From the NCBI GenBank assembly GCA_963555705.1, contig OY743169.1:52066124-52130123 (forward strand): a DNA stretch of 64,000 nt, given 5' to 3'. The translations under genes were made by a program, and so were the position numbers. Numbering within the stretch: the first letter of the stretch is position 1; each line of letters opens with the position of its first letter. Source of the stretch: Ligustrum vulgare (Eukaryota > Streptophyta > Magnoliopsida > Lamiales > Oleaceae). The notes beneath the pieces were generated by a model. The model saw only the letters and a list, made by a program, of their open reading frames with translations, was not told the origin of the DNA and searched no databases. This document shows, piece by piece, positions 35,227 to 45,420 of the stretch.

Positions 35227-35965
35227 TGTTGATCACAAAATTCAGCTGGACATTGGACTAACACGTCTCAGCTCCTCCCTCTTGAATATGTGGATCTCCT
35301 GCGGACTAGGACAAACAATCAGCTTGCAAAGGGGGCCGAGGTGGCTCCCGTTTACACTCCGATGCCTAAGATAGTACTAATTTCAAGCAAATATAAATTA
35401 TATGCGGGAAACATAAGTATGTAAAAGAGAGAAAAGGGAGAGAGAGTAAAATATTGAGTTAGAGTATTGGATTCCCAACCCTTTCCTTGGAGGCAAGTGT
35501 GCTCTATTTATAGAAGGTGTAATTATCTAAGATTGTGACATATGTTATGCTTTACATATGGTAAGATCCTAACCCTTTATGAGATAAACCATTTCTTTGG
35601 TTATAATCATTACTACATGTCATAGGGTTAAAACAACTATCAAATCCCTTTAAAGATGTTGTCACATCAAGCTGTCTTGTGACATTTTCAGGGTACTCCC
35701 CTCGGCTTAGGAGTACCTTAGCATAAGGGTACCTCGGGACAGCATCACCTCGGTATAGGTTACCTCGACACAGCATCACCCCAGGATAGGTTACCTCGGC
35801 ATAGCATCACCTCGGCATAGGGTCACCTCGGCATATAAGAATCCAGCAAATTTGGTATCCACAGTTTTGGCCTGTAGGTCATGATTAGATGACTGGATGT
35901 TTTGTGGCTCCCCTGGTGGGCCCATATAGATGACGTGTCATGTCCAATTAGTCATGGTCGTAACA
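35227..35965 (-). mobile_element. 3' LTR (739 bp) of non-autonomous element
   Basis: It begins on minus TGTTACGACCATGACTAATT and ends GATCAACA. A repeated CCTCGGCATAGGGTCA/CCTCGGCATAGCATCA motif occurs at about 35740-35840. The 5' LTR carries the same array with different point changes. Confidence 0.9.
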
Positions 35966-36769
35966 CTAGTCCCTCAAGTCTGGTCGATTCATTTATGTGC
36001 GAACAGGACTTGAAAATATAAGGGATCGAAGATGATGAAGTGTGTGTTTACTCTAAGAAATAACCAAAACACAAAATATCTAAAAAAATCCTTCTTGCAA
36101 GACATAACCAGAATGAAAAAAATAGAATATATTTTACATGGTAAAGCGTCGCCGATGAGGAATAATATGGGCACTTGGGCCCACGCTTTAATATAGTTTG
36201 GACACTTGGGTCCTTATTTGAACACTTGACAACCCTTTCAAGTAGACTTTTCTTGGTTATATTAAGAGAGTATTGGGCTGTATTATTCAAAGTTTGAAAG
36301 TGCATCTTTTATCCCAACAAAAAGAATACTCGAGTGTGCTTCGAACTTAAGAAGACATATAGGCTCATAACAATATCCCAAGCATGCCTCAAATAGGAGG
36401 GGAATTATAAGGTTGTCTTCAATAACATTGAAGATCTTACTCCTAGATCTGTGAGGGCTAATAGCCCGTCTGGAAAACAGAGAGAATACTCTTAATTCAA
36501 GCGACTGGAGGTCTTACAAGCCTGTCTCGTTTTGATATGTGTATCTTTGGAGAATATGAAACAAATTATATATCCATTGTGTCTTTTCGTGTTGACATGC
36601 ATGTATATGCTCTCTAGTCCCTTAAATTTGGATGTCCCAGGCATTCATCGATGGGGTTCGAATTTATAGCTTTCGGATGTTTTTCCTAGAGTAAAATCGA
36701 GCAAAGAAAGAGTCCTTTGTAAAAGGAGTTCGTTGAAGAAGTCCTTCTCTTGGAATGATTCCTTAGGAA

Positions 36770-37035
36770 GAGGGGTTCCTCATTTGGAGAGAGTCAATTG
36801 ACGTAGTTCTTCTCTTGGAAGAAGTCCCTTGTAGGAGTCCTTCTCTTTGAAGGGGTCCTTCACTTGGAGGAAGTTAATCGACGTAGTTCTTCTCTTGGAA
36901 GAAGTCCCTTGTAGGAGTCCTTCTCTTTGAAGGGGTCCCTCACTTGGAGGAAGTTAATCGACGTAGTTCTTCTCTTGGAAGAAGTCCCTTGTAGGAGTCC
37001 TTCTCTTTAAAGGGGTTCCTCACTTGGAGGGAGTT
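36770..37035. repeat. ~82-bp tandem repeat, three units
   Basis: Three near-identical units contain CGACGTAGTTCTTCTCTTGG then AAGAAGTCCCTTGTAGGAGT and a CACTTGGAGGAAGTTAAT segment. This is the first of four adjacent arrays in the interior of the non-autonomous element. Confidence 0.85.
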
Positions 37036-37036
37036 A

Positions 37037-37456
37037 ATGGAAGAGGTATTTCGGAAGGAGTTCATGGAAGACGTCCTTCAAGAGAGGTACTTCAGAAGAA
37101 GTCCATGGAAGACGACCTTAGGAGAGGTACTTCGGAAGGAGTCCATAGAAGAGGTCCTTCAGAAGAAGTACTTCAGAAGGAGTCCATGGAAGATGTCCTT
37201 CGGAAGAAGTCCATGGAAGAGGTCCTTCAGAAGAGGTACTTCGGAAGGAGTCCATGGAAGAGGTCCTTCAGAAGAAGTACTTCAGAAGGAGTCCATGGAA
37301 GATGTCCTTCGGAAGAAGTCCATGGAAGATGTCCTTCGAGAGAGGTACTTCGGAAGAATTCTATGGAAGACGTCCTTCGGAAGAGGTACTTCGGAAGGAG
37401 TCCATGGAAGAGATGCTTCGGAAGGAGTCCATGGAAGATGTCCTTCAGAAGAAGTG
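37037..37456. repeat. ~27/54-bp tandem repeat (GGAGTCCATGGAAGA)
   Basis: About fifteen units of TTCGGAAG(A/G)AGTCCATGGA AGA(G/T)GTCC and the variant AG(A/G)GGTACTTCGGAAG. The unit is a multiple of three, so all plus frames and one minus frame stay open for up to 146 codons. Those frames are an effect of the repeat, not evidence of a protein. Confidence 0.9.
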
Positions 37457-38155
37457 CCACTTAGGTAATATGAGGGGCTTCTTTAGTCATTCCACTTGGG
37501 GCAATAAGAAGGAAGCCACTTCGGCCATGCCACTTAGGCAATATGACGGAAGCCACTTAGGCCTTGCCACTTAGGCAATATGAGGGGCTTCTTGAGCCAT
37601 GCCACTTGGGGGCAATAAGAAGGAAGTCACTTCGGCCATGCTACTTAGGCAATAAGAAGGAAGCCACTTCGACCATGCCACTTCGGCCATACCACTTAGG
37701 CAATATGAGGGAAGCCACTTCGGCCATGCCACTTAGGCAATATGAGGGAAGTCACTTCGGTCATGCCACTTAGGCAATAAGAGGGAAGCCACTTCGGCCA
37801 TGCCACTTAGGTAATATGAGGGGCTTCTTGAGCCATGCCACTTGGGGGCAATAAGAAGGAAGCCACTACGGCCATGCTACTTAGGCAATAAGAAGGAAGC
37901 CACTTCGACCATGCCACTTAGGCAATATGAAGGAAGCCACTTCGGCCATGCCACTTAGGCAATAAGAAGGAAGCAACTTCGTCCATGCCACTTAGGCAAT
38001 AAGAAGGAAGCCACTTCGACCATGCCACTTAGGCAATATGAAGGAAGCCACTTCGACCATGCCACTTAAGCAATATGAGAGAAGTCACTTCGGCCATGCC
38101 ACTTAGGCAATATGAGGGGCTTCTTGAGCCATGCCACTTAGGGGAAATAAGAAGG
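37457..38155. repeat. ~45-bp tandem repeat (GCCACTTCGGCCATGCC)
   Basis: Around sixteen diverged units of GCCACTTCGGCCATGCCACT followed by TAGGCAATA(T/A)GA(A/G)GGAA. Higher-order variants contain GGGGCTTCTTGAGCCATGCC (four times: about 37470, 37585, 37825, 38115). Confidence 0.9.
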
Positions 38156-38189
38156 AGAGTCCCTCCTTCGGGGAGGCCTTTCTTCAAGG

Positions 38190-38445
38190 TATTTGTTACC
38201 AATTTTTTTAAAAAGGTTTCCTTCTTTTTTCAAGGTTTTTTTTGGTAGTATTTCTCCTCTCTTTTTCAAGAGGTTCTTCACTCTTTTCCAAGAGGTTATC
38301 AGCCCGTTTTCAAGGTTTTATGTAGTATTTTTCCTCTCTTTTTCAAGAGGCTCTTCACCTTTTTTCAAGATTTTTGTGGTTCTTCACTCTTTTTCAAGAG
38401 GTTATCAGCCATTTTTCAAGGTTTTATGTAGCTTTTTACCACGTG
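38190..38445. repeat. TTTTTCAAGAGGTT-type tandem repeat
   Basis: Units of TTTTTCAAGAGG(T/C)TCTTCAC and TTTTCAAGGTTTTATGTAG alternate about five times. This is the fourth array, next to the primer-binding site. Confidence 0.75.
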
Positions 38446-38488
38446 ATTTCGTGGTTAGAAATGTGGTTTCCCACAGACGGTGCCAAAA

Positions 38489-39227
38489 TGTTGATCAAAA
38501 AATCTAGCTGGACCTTGGACCAACACGTCTCAGCTCCTCCCTTTTGAACACGTGGATCTCCTGTGCACTAGGACAAACAATCAGCTTGCAAAGGGGGCCG
38601 AGGTGGATCCCGTTTGCACTCCGGTGCCTAAGTCAGTACTCATTTCAAGCAAATATAAATTATGTGCGGGAAACATAAGTGTGTAAAAGAGAGAAAAGGG
38701 AGAGAGAGTAAAATATTGAGTTAGAGTATTGGATTCCCAGCCCTTTCCTTGGAGGCAAGTGTGCTCTATTTATAGAAGGTGTAATTATCTAAGATTGTGA
38801 CAATTGTTATGCTTTACATATGGTAATATCCTAACCCTTCGTGAGGTAAACCATTTCTTTGGTTATAATCATTACTACATGTCATAGAGTTAAAGCAAAC
38901 ACCAAATTTCTTTAAAGATGTTGTCACATCAAGCTGTCTTGTCACATTTTCAGGGTACTCCCCTCGGCTTAGGAGTACCTCGGCATAAGGGTACCTGGGG
39001 ACAGCATCACCCCCGCATAGGTTACCTCGGCACAACATCACCCCGGCACAAGTTATCTCGGCGTAGTATCACCTCGGCATAGGGTCACCTCGACATATAA
39101 GAATCCAGCAAATTTGGTATCCACAGTTTTGCCTTGCAGGTCATGATTAGGTGACTAGATATTTTGTGGCTCCCCTGGTGGGCCCATATAGATGACGTGT
39201 CATGTCCAATTAGTCATGGTCATAACA
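38489..39227 (-). mobile_element. 5' LTR (739 bp) of non-autonomous element
   Basis: Same length as the 3' LTR, with scattered substitutions. Both contain a GAGAGAAAAGGGAGAGAGAG tract and CTATTTATAGAAGGTG. On minus this gives CACCTTCTATAAATAGAGC, a good TATA box (about 38778-38760) for transcription into the element. Confidence 0.9.
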
Positions 39228-39232
39228 ACTAA

Positions 39233-40140
39233 CATTAATATTGTTGGTTTCCGTTTCTGTTACGAAAAATAGAAGTTCAACAATGTAAATCAAATAGCAA
39301 CTTAATTTCTATACCAAAAGAAAAGTAGGAAGTATAGAAAATAGTAAACAATCTAACAAAAATATTCAATACACAAAATTCTTCCTAAAATTGTTGGTGT
39401 GTATATTGTAAATTATATTCTATAAACAATAAAAAATAATAATATAAATAAACAATAGAAAAATTACTTACTTGAAATGACAAAGTAAAAGAAATGAAGA
39501 AATGAGAAATAAACACTTCAAAAAGGTAGGCCAAAGCAAGAGTTCAACTCTTAGTCTTTAAGATGAATTTGTCTTGCCTAGGTGTTCACGATGAATGACA
39601 ATCATCTCTCAAGATACAACAAACCTCTTCTTACAATGGAAGCACTTCAAATAAGAACAACGAACTCGAAAAACTGTTTTGTACTTCTACAAAACAACTA
39701 TTTTATGCAAAGTTTAAAAGAATGCAAGGAATGATAATGGAGGGATTATTTGATTTGGAATGAATAAAATGTAACCAAAGAATCCTATTTATAGATGTTT
39801 AAGAGTGGTGGGCAGAAACACACTCCCTAAAGTTGGCATTGAGCATTAATGGCTGCTCGCTATTTCAGACAGCACTCGACCCCGCTTGAGCTTTCAACTT
39901 GATTTTTGGAATTCTGATTTTGAAATTAAATAAAACAAATTTATTTATTTTGAATACATAAATTAACTTATGAACCAAGACCCAACCTGAAGTCATGCAA
40001 TGCTGGCCGATCGGACGAACGGTGGTAGAGGCGTGCGAGTGTGGGCTTTGAAATAAACCCAATAGGATCTAAGTCTTTCCTCATTCAAATAATATTGGTA
40101 CCCATTGGGCTCAAACTTAAATGTCCAAGTTAAAAGTAAT
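39233..40140 (-). mobile_element. Copia leader and 5' LTR, first part
   Basis: 39233-39397 is the leader downstream of the 5' LTR. From about 39398 (TTGTTGGTGTGTATATTG) to 40140 it is LTR, matching 18182-18781 and 20935-21064. A TATA-like CCTATTTATAGATG (39785) is oriented for minus transcription. The 5' LTR is then cut by the insertion starting at 40141. Confidence 0.7.
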
Positions 40141-40309
40141 AGGGTTAAGTACACAATTACACACATTTAAGTATGAAATTTTTTAAATTCAAGTGATTTG
40201 TAACTAATTACAAAAATATCAAAATAATTTTCAAAATCAGGTATTTTTTTAATAATCAGAAATCAAGATTTGTAATTAATTACAATTGTAATTTTATTTC
40301 AGTTTTGTA

Positions 40310-40800
40310 ATTAATTATAATTGTAACTTTATTTCAAATTGTAATTAATTACCACCACCATCACCACCACCTAATTTGTAACCAGTCACTGCCGCCGCCT
40401 TATTACAGTTTTGTAATTAATTACAATTGTAACTTTATTTCAATTTGTAATTAGTTGCAATTGTAATTTTAATTAAAATTGTAATTAATTACCACCGCCA
40501 CCACCACCACCACTGATCACCACCTAATTTGTAACCAGCCACCGCATTATTTCAATTTTGTAATTAATTACAATTGTAACTTTATTTCAATTCGTAATTG
40601 TTACAATTGTAATTTTAATTAAAATTGTAATTAATTACAACCACCACTACCACCATCGATCACCACCTAATTTGTAACTAGTCACCACCACCACCTTATT
40701 TCAATTTTGTAATTAATTACAATTATAACTTTATTTCAATTTTTAATTAATTACAATTTCTAATTGGTTACAATTGTAATTTTAATCACCACCAACCACC
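40310..40800. repeat. Tandem ~180-bp repeat with TAATTACAATTGTAA and CCACCA
   Basis: Three units each hold several copies of TTGTAATTAATTACAATTGT, then AATTACCACCACCA, then GATCACCACCTAATTTGTAA and a CCGC(C)(A/T)TTATTTCA return. A diverged version recurs in the second Mutator-like unit at about 41725-42260. Confidence 0.8.
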
Positions 40801-41105
40801 ACTGTTGCTCGTCGCCGTTGGGCACTCACCACCACCTCGACCATTACCACAACCACCAGCGTCTCAACAACACAACCACTCCACCTCTACCATCGCCACC
40901 ACCTTTGAGCCGCCTACAACACACTCAAACCAAAACAATCACCTGCACATACAAACCACCGCAGACCACTATACACCCAACCGCTAAGACGATCAACTGC
41001 TGATTTCCACGCAGGATTTCGCCGCTAGCAGTGCGAGGCTCACCTTGGAGATCGTAGAGCGTGTTCGACTGGATTTACAAATTGGAACCGAAAAGGAAGA
41101 AAAAG

Positions 41106-41192
41106 GGGAGACCAAATCGTGGTGCCAAGGTTTGGCTTGGCACCTTCAATACATCACTAGAGGCGGCGCATGCTTATGAAGATGCTGCCAAA
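41106..41192 (+). pseudogene. Captured AP2/ERF domain fragment
   Basis: One frame reads GRPNRGAKVWLGTF (from 41106) followed by NTSLEAAHAYEDAAK. The WLGTF core and the A..EAA.AYD.AA helix are the second half of an AP2/ERF DNA-binding domain, most like the DREB type (NRG.RLWLGTF). The expected upstream YRGVRQR...WVAEIR half is not attached. The preceding KRKKK may be unrelated. It lies inside the first Mutator-like unit, in locally less AT-rich sequence, so transposon capture of a host gene piece is the likeliest origin. It is too short to be functional. Confidence 0.7.
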
Positions 41193-42734
41193 ACCACCAC
41201 CGGTCACCATCGATCACCAACACCATCACCACCGATCTGAAATCTTTCATCACAATCCGACTGTTTCCTGAAGAAGCTGCCCCTCCTCCATCATCTTCAC
41301 CTAGCAACGCCGCCCACAACACACCCAAACCTCGATTTTTTCAATGGCTTCACCGGCTCAAATATAGGGAGTGAATGCTACGATGATATGGTGTGAAGGG
41401 AGAGGAAAGAGAGAGAAAACATAGAGAAGGAAGAAAGGGTCGAATTGTTAGGTTTTGGTTTAGGTTTATTAAATTAATACCTAATTTGATAAATTAGTTT
41501 ATCATTATATGATTTTAAAATTTTTTAATTTAAAAGTATGATTTTGTGTAATTTACCCTTCAGTTAATCAAGCCCAAGATGGGCTGAGCTAGAATAAGCT
41601 TATGGAAAAGGGTTAAGTACACAATTACAAACATTTAGATTTGAAAATTTTTGTAATCAAGGGTTTTGTAATTAATTACACAAGTATCAGAATAATTTTC
41701 AAAATCAAGTATTTTTTTTTTAATTCAGAATTAGGTTATGTAATTAATTACAATTCTAACTTTATTTCAATTTGTAATTAGTTACAATTGTAAATTTAGT
41801 TACAATTGCAATTTACCACCACCACCGATCACCGCCTAATTTGTATTTTGTAATCAGCTACCGCCACAACCACTGTTTGAAATACAATTGTAACTTATTT
41901 CAATTTTATAATTAATTACAATTGTAACTTGTGAATTAGGTCTTTAGTTACAAATGTAAATTTAACTACAGTTGCAATTAATTACCACCACCACCGATTA
42001 CCGCCTAATTTGTAATTAGCCACCGTCATAACCACAGTCGAAAATACGATTGTAACTTATTTCAATTTTGTAATAAATTACTATTGTAAGTTATGAATTA
42101 AAATTTTATTTCAATTTGTAATTAGTTACAATTGTAAATTTAACTACAATTGTAATTAACTACCACCACCACCACCACCTAATTTGTAATCAATCACTGC
42201 CACAATCACCTTCGGAAATACAATTGTAACTTTATTTCAGTTTGTAATCAATTACAAATGTAGTTAAATCTCACCACCACCACTACCACTACCACTACCA
42301 CCACCACAACTACATCAACCAACCAAAAAAAAATCAAACAAAAGTAGATTTTTTGCTACAATTAATTGAAACATTCACCATTGCAGCTTAATTACATTGT
42401 GTAATGGATTACTATTAACAATTAATTACAATTGTAACTTTATTTTAATTTTATAATTAATTATTTTTCCACCACCATCACCATCTCCTCAACGTCACTA
42501 CCACAACTACCTCAACCAAAGAAAAAAATTAAACATTTGTGATAAAATCATTGATAATGGAATTGTATTTTCATTCACAACTACCTCAACCAAAGGTGAT
42601 ATTTGCAAATTCATTAGTCCATCTAATTCTGATTGAAGTCCCCCTTTTTTTACAGTAACGAAGTAAGAAAGGAAGAGATTGAGGGTAGTTATAGGTTTTT
42701 CCACTAGGCTGGATCTCACCACTACTGGCATCTA

Positions 42735-43135
42735 CAACATCTGATTCCAGAGAAGCTGCAACTTGAACGGGACCAGAAATCGAAACTAAACTCGCCTACT
42801 CAGGTACCAATTCCTCCTCCTTTCGGGTCCTCCACCGGAAGCTAAACCAAATCCTACAACAAATCGAAAAAGCTGATAACGCCGTGAATGCTAACCGAAA
42901 TCTCCGTGCCCCAAAATCTGGCGATGTAGAAATCCGAGAAAAACAAACACGATCCACTGCGGCCGCTATGACCATCCGATTACCAACCCAATCATCACCG
43001 CTACCCAAATCGGCACCGCACAGACCAATATATCCACAAACGTCTCCATTACTATCGGATTATTTATAAATTCCACCTAAATCTCAATGCCTTCCATCCA
43101 TCTCCCTTCCATTATTTAAATATTCTCATTTATTT
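42735..43135. other. GC-richer segment in second Mutator-like unit
   Basis: This 400-bp stretch is much less AT-rich than its flanks and keeps open frames on both strands (61 and 70 codons, both unrecognised). It looks like another captured host fragment, but I cannot name the source. A plus reading gives KLNQILQQIEKADNAVNANR. Confidence 0.35.
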
Positions 43136-43372
43136 ACAACTGATAGGAATTTCATGATTTCAAACCTGCCATAAATTGGCATTAGAATAATTCCATTTTC
43201 GATTCGCGGGTTATACAGAAATTCAAGAAAGATCAGAGGCATGTCCAAGATGGAGAATAAATCTCCCAAAGAAAAAGGAAAGATAAATGATACCTGACTT
43301 TCATAATTATTTCTCAAATAACTGATTTTAAAATTTTTAAATACAAAGGTATGAGTAGGCGTAATTTTCCCA

Positions 43373-43622
43373 AAGTAATAAACAAGTCAATTTGTCCTTC
43401 TTTTTCCTATGTGGGACAATTTCTACTTTAATTCACTTATTTCAAACAAACTTATTTTGACATCTCACTTTATTGATCAATTTCCCATTCATCTGAAAAT
43501 GAATTTATGAATCCAAATATATCAGGTCATATACGTTAAGAATAAAATAATTTGGATGGAACAGATATCGGAATTCACCAAATATTGGTAAAAGTTGACC
43601 CAGTATACACCAGTTCCTACGT
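43373..43622 (-). mobile_element. Copia 5' LTR, start segment
   Basis: It continues the 5' LTR after the Mutator-like pair and matches 31375-31618. The expected TGTTGG edge has decayed to CGTAGG near 43622. Confidence 0.65.
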
Positions 43623-43689
43623 ACCCACGTTTTTCTAGCACAGTTTATGAATAATCAAATCATCTTTTCTCTCTCTTTTTTTTTTTTTA

Positions 43690-44240
43690 ATTAATCAAAT
43701 CATCTTTTCAGTCAATATGGAAAGTAGTTACAGTTTCTATTTTTCTCCATCGCCCATAGTATGTGTTAGGTTTATTCAATTTCTAAGACACTGATACTTT
43801 AACCCCTGTTTAAGCCCTGTATTCTTTTTAAAACAAATTTTTTAAAGATTGAATTTCAATCATTCATTCTTAATCAAGCATAAAATATTTGATTTTTTAA
43901 ATAAATGTAAGTTACACATTCTTCGAAAAATCATAAAAATTATCAAAAATTTGGGGCAAAACAGGGCTAGTTAATATGCAAATATTTCATATAGGTCAAA
44001 TTCGAAAGTCTTAAGTTTGAATTCTAAGATTGGAATTCTAAGACTATATATTCTGAGAGTAACATAAACATTCAAACCATCTTTTCAGTCAATATGGAAA
44101 ATAGCGACGGTCAATTCGATATGTTTTCTGTTTTTCTCTTCCGTCCAAAGTATGGTTTAGGTTTATTCAATTTCTAAGATACCATCATACTTTAATATGC
44201 AAATAGTTGGCATAGTCAAATTCGAAAGTAAAAATCCAAT
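43690..44240. repeat. Direct duplication upstream of terpene synthase
   Basis: ATCATCTTTTCAGTCAATAT at about 43700 and 44078 each begin a related stretch of 160 bp: GGAAA(G/A)TAG, GTTTAGGTTTATTCAATTTC then TAAGA, and ATATGCAAATA ... TCAAATTCGAAAGT. The first copy has a MITE inserted at 43803-43970. The role is unknown. Confidence 0.75.
43803..43970. mobile_element. Tourist-like MITE in duplicated block
   Basis: A 168-bp insertion with imperfect inverted ends CCCCTGTTTAAGCCC and GGGGCAAAACAGGGCTAG. TTAA is present on both sides (43799-43802 and 43971-43974). The second copy of the duplication shows the empty site ACTTTAATATGCAAATA at about 44190-44206. Confidence 0.75.
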
Positions 44241-44251
44241 GAAAGGAATTA

Positions 44252-44712
44252 GACTGAGTTTGATTGCGAGGGTGAAATTTACGTAGAAATAAAATGAATT
44301 TCAGGGAATTAAATTATAGGAAATTGAATTCTTGGAAATTTAATGTTTTATGTGTTTGATTGGTTTAATTTTCTAGGTGGAAAAATTGGAGAATTTTCCA
44401 ACTTTTATTGTTTGATTGACATTATTTTTCATGACAAATAAAGTAAAATTTAGCTATTTTAATCAAATTTTTTTCACACATTTGTACTTGATAATAATAA
44501 TTTTAGTTTTTGGAAAAAAAATAAATCAATTAACAACAAAAAAATAATTAAACGTGACGAAAATGGTTAAAAATTTTACCTGAAAAATAAATTCTAGTAG
44601 CTAGCTGGGAAAACGAATTCCCTAATTTGAAGGAACACTCGCGCGTGAGAGAAAAATAGGGAAAACGAATTGCCCGAAAAATATTGCTTGTCAAATTCAA
44701 TCGCACCCTTAG
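44252..44712. mobile_element. MITE of the GTTTGATTG family upstream of gene
   Basis: The ends GAGTTTGATTGCGAGGGTG and CAAATTCAATCGCACCCTT are inverted repeats. The interior shares TGATTGACATTATTTTTCAT and TTTGTACTTGATAATAATAA with the 18782-20907 cluster. It lies about 800 bp upstream of the terpene synthase start codon. Confidence 0.7.
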
Positions 44713-45409
44713 AGTATTCTAAGTTGGAATTATAAAACTATAATATGAGAGTACAAGTTCAAACGATCATTAATCTAATGTTCAGATAGACAACTTGAAT
44801 TTCAAAATTATTATTTTCAAGAAAGTCATAGTATTGCGAGAGCATGTTAAAGATAAAGTTTTTATTTCGGTTTGTTGCCGGTTGATTTTTGTTTATAAGA
44901 GCTTGTTTGGTAGAACAAAATTTTCATCACAACTTTTTAAACTTAATCTGAACCATCAATTCTTAGTCAAACTCACAATTTTTTACTTTTTAAACATTTT
45001 TAGACCACACATACATAAAAAAAAAAAAAAATCAAAAATTTTCACATTATCAAACGGACCTAAATAAGGAATCTAGGTTTCTTATGAAAAATATGTAATT
45101 AGAAAGTGATTTCGAAAAATGTGCACGATTAATAATTAATTTGGAAAAACATGAAGAAAAAACTTGTTTACAGACAAATTTACCAAACACATATTTTTTC
45201 ACAACTGATCAATACTCACATGATAAGTTGCTTTCAAACAATTTGAATGAATGTTGAATAGTTCGACTTATATTTTCCCTATATGAATCCCATAAATAAA
45301 TCTCTTTATAATAGTTTCGAGGAAAATAAAAGTCATCATCTGCAGGTGGAAAATGTTTCAATTGGCTGCCATTAATTTCGAAGAACTATCCTGCATGTGT
45401 CTTCTTCTA
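44713..45409. other. Terpene synthase upstream region
   Basis: AT-rich, without coding signal. A decayed foldback-like segment lies at 44890-45065 (CTTGTTTGGTAGAACAAAAT ... TATCAAACGGACCT). CCCTATATGAATCCCATAA at 45277-45295 is nearly repeated at 45410-45428 around the TATA box. Confidence 0.5.
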
Positions 45410-45412
45410 CCC

Positions 45413-45420
45413 TATATAAA
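45413..45420 (+). promoter_or_regulatory. TATA box of terpene synthase
   Basis: TATATAAA lies 91 bp upstream of the start codon, which predicts transcription from about 45445-45455 and a 5' leader of about 60 bases. A weaker TATATGAA copy lies 133 bp upstream (45280-45287). Confidence 0.6.

Larger units (their letters stand above)
35227..39227 (-). mobile_element. Non-autonomous LTR element (LARD/TRIM-like), complete
   Basis: Two 739-bp LTRs (35227-35965 and 38489-39227) with TG...CA ends are flanked by ACTAA at 35222-35226 and 39228-39232, a perfect 5-bp duplication. On minus, TGGCACCGTCTGTGG follows the 5' LTR (38485-38471) as a primer-binding site, and GACTTGAGGGACTAG precedes the 3' LTR (35980-35966) as polypurine tract. 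The 2.5-kb interior has no gag or pol and is mostly tandem arrays. It inserted into the copia leader/gag junction. Confidence 0.9.
40141..43368. mobile_element. Mutator-like pair flanked by 9-bp TSD
   Basis: AAAGTAATA occurs directly before GGGTTAAG at about 40140 and directly after TTTTCCC at about 43368, a 9-bp duplication typical of Mutator-like elements. Removing the interval rejoins the copia LTR exactly as in its partner. Two related units are inside. One (about 40141-41563) has ends AGGGTTAAGTACACAATTAC and GTGTAATTTACCCTT. A second (about 41607-43368) has ends AGGGTTAAGTACACAATTAC and GGCGTAATTTTCCC. No transposase is visible. Both contain TTGTAATTAATTACAATTGT arrays and CCACCACCA runs. 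Confidence 0.65.
18182..43622 (-). mobile_element. Nested Ty1/copia element (about 25 kb with insertions)
   Basis: Pieces of one minus-strand copia element are spread over this span. The 3' LTR pieces are 18182-18781, 20935-21064 and 31259-31618. The gag-to-RNase H remnant is 31619-35226, the leader 39233-39397, and the 5' LTR pieces 39398-40140 and 43373-43622. The two LTRs align piece by piece: 18190-18780 with 39398-39940, 20980-21060 with 39960-40040, and 31260-31618 with 40035-40140 plus 43378-43622. Insertions between the pieces are a MITE cluster, a gypsy element, a non-autonomous LTR element and a Mutator-like pair. Exact outer ends and a target duplication could not be fixed. Confidence 0.75.

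Noticed and set aside
37024..37468. Overlapping plus-strand frames of 146 and 143 codons, and a 77-codon minus frame
   Set aside because: They arise because the repeat unit is a multiple of three and free of stops; there is no codon-level evidence of a protein.
33400..39227. Possible endogenous pararetrovirus
   Set aside because: Order protease, (integrase), RT, YVDDM and paired LTRs with target duplications fit Ty1/copia plus a non-autonomous LTR element; no viral coat or movement motifs were seen.
40764..41003. 79- and 60-codon Thr/His/Pro-rich frames
   Set aside because: They are translations of CCACCACCA-type simple sequence in a Mutator-like element.
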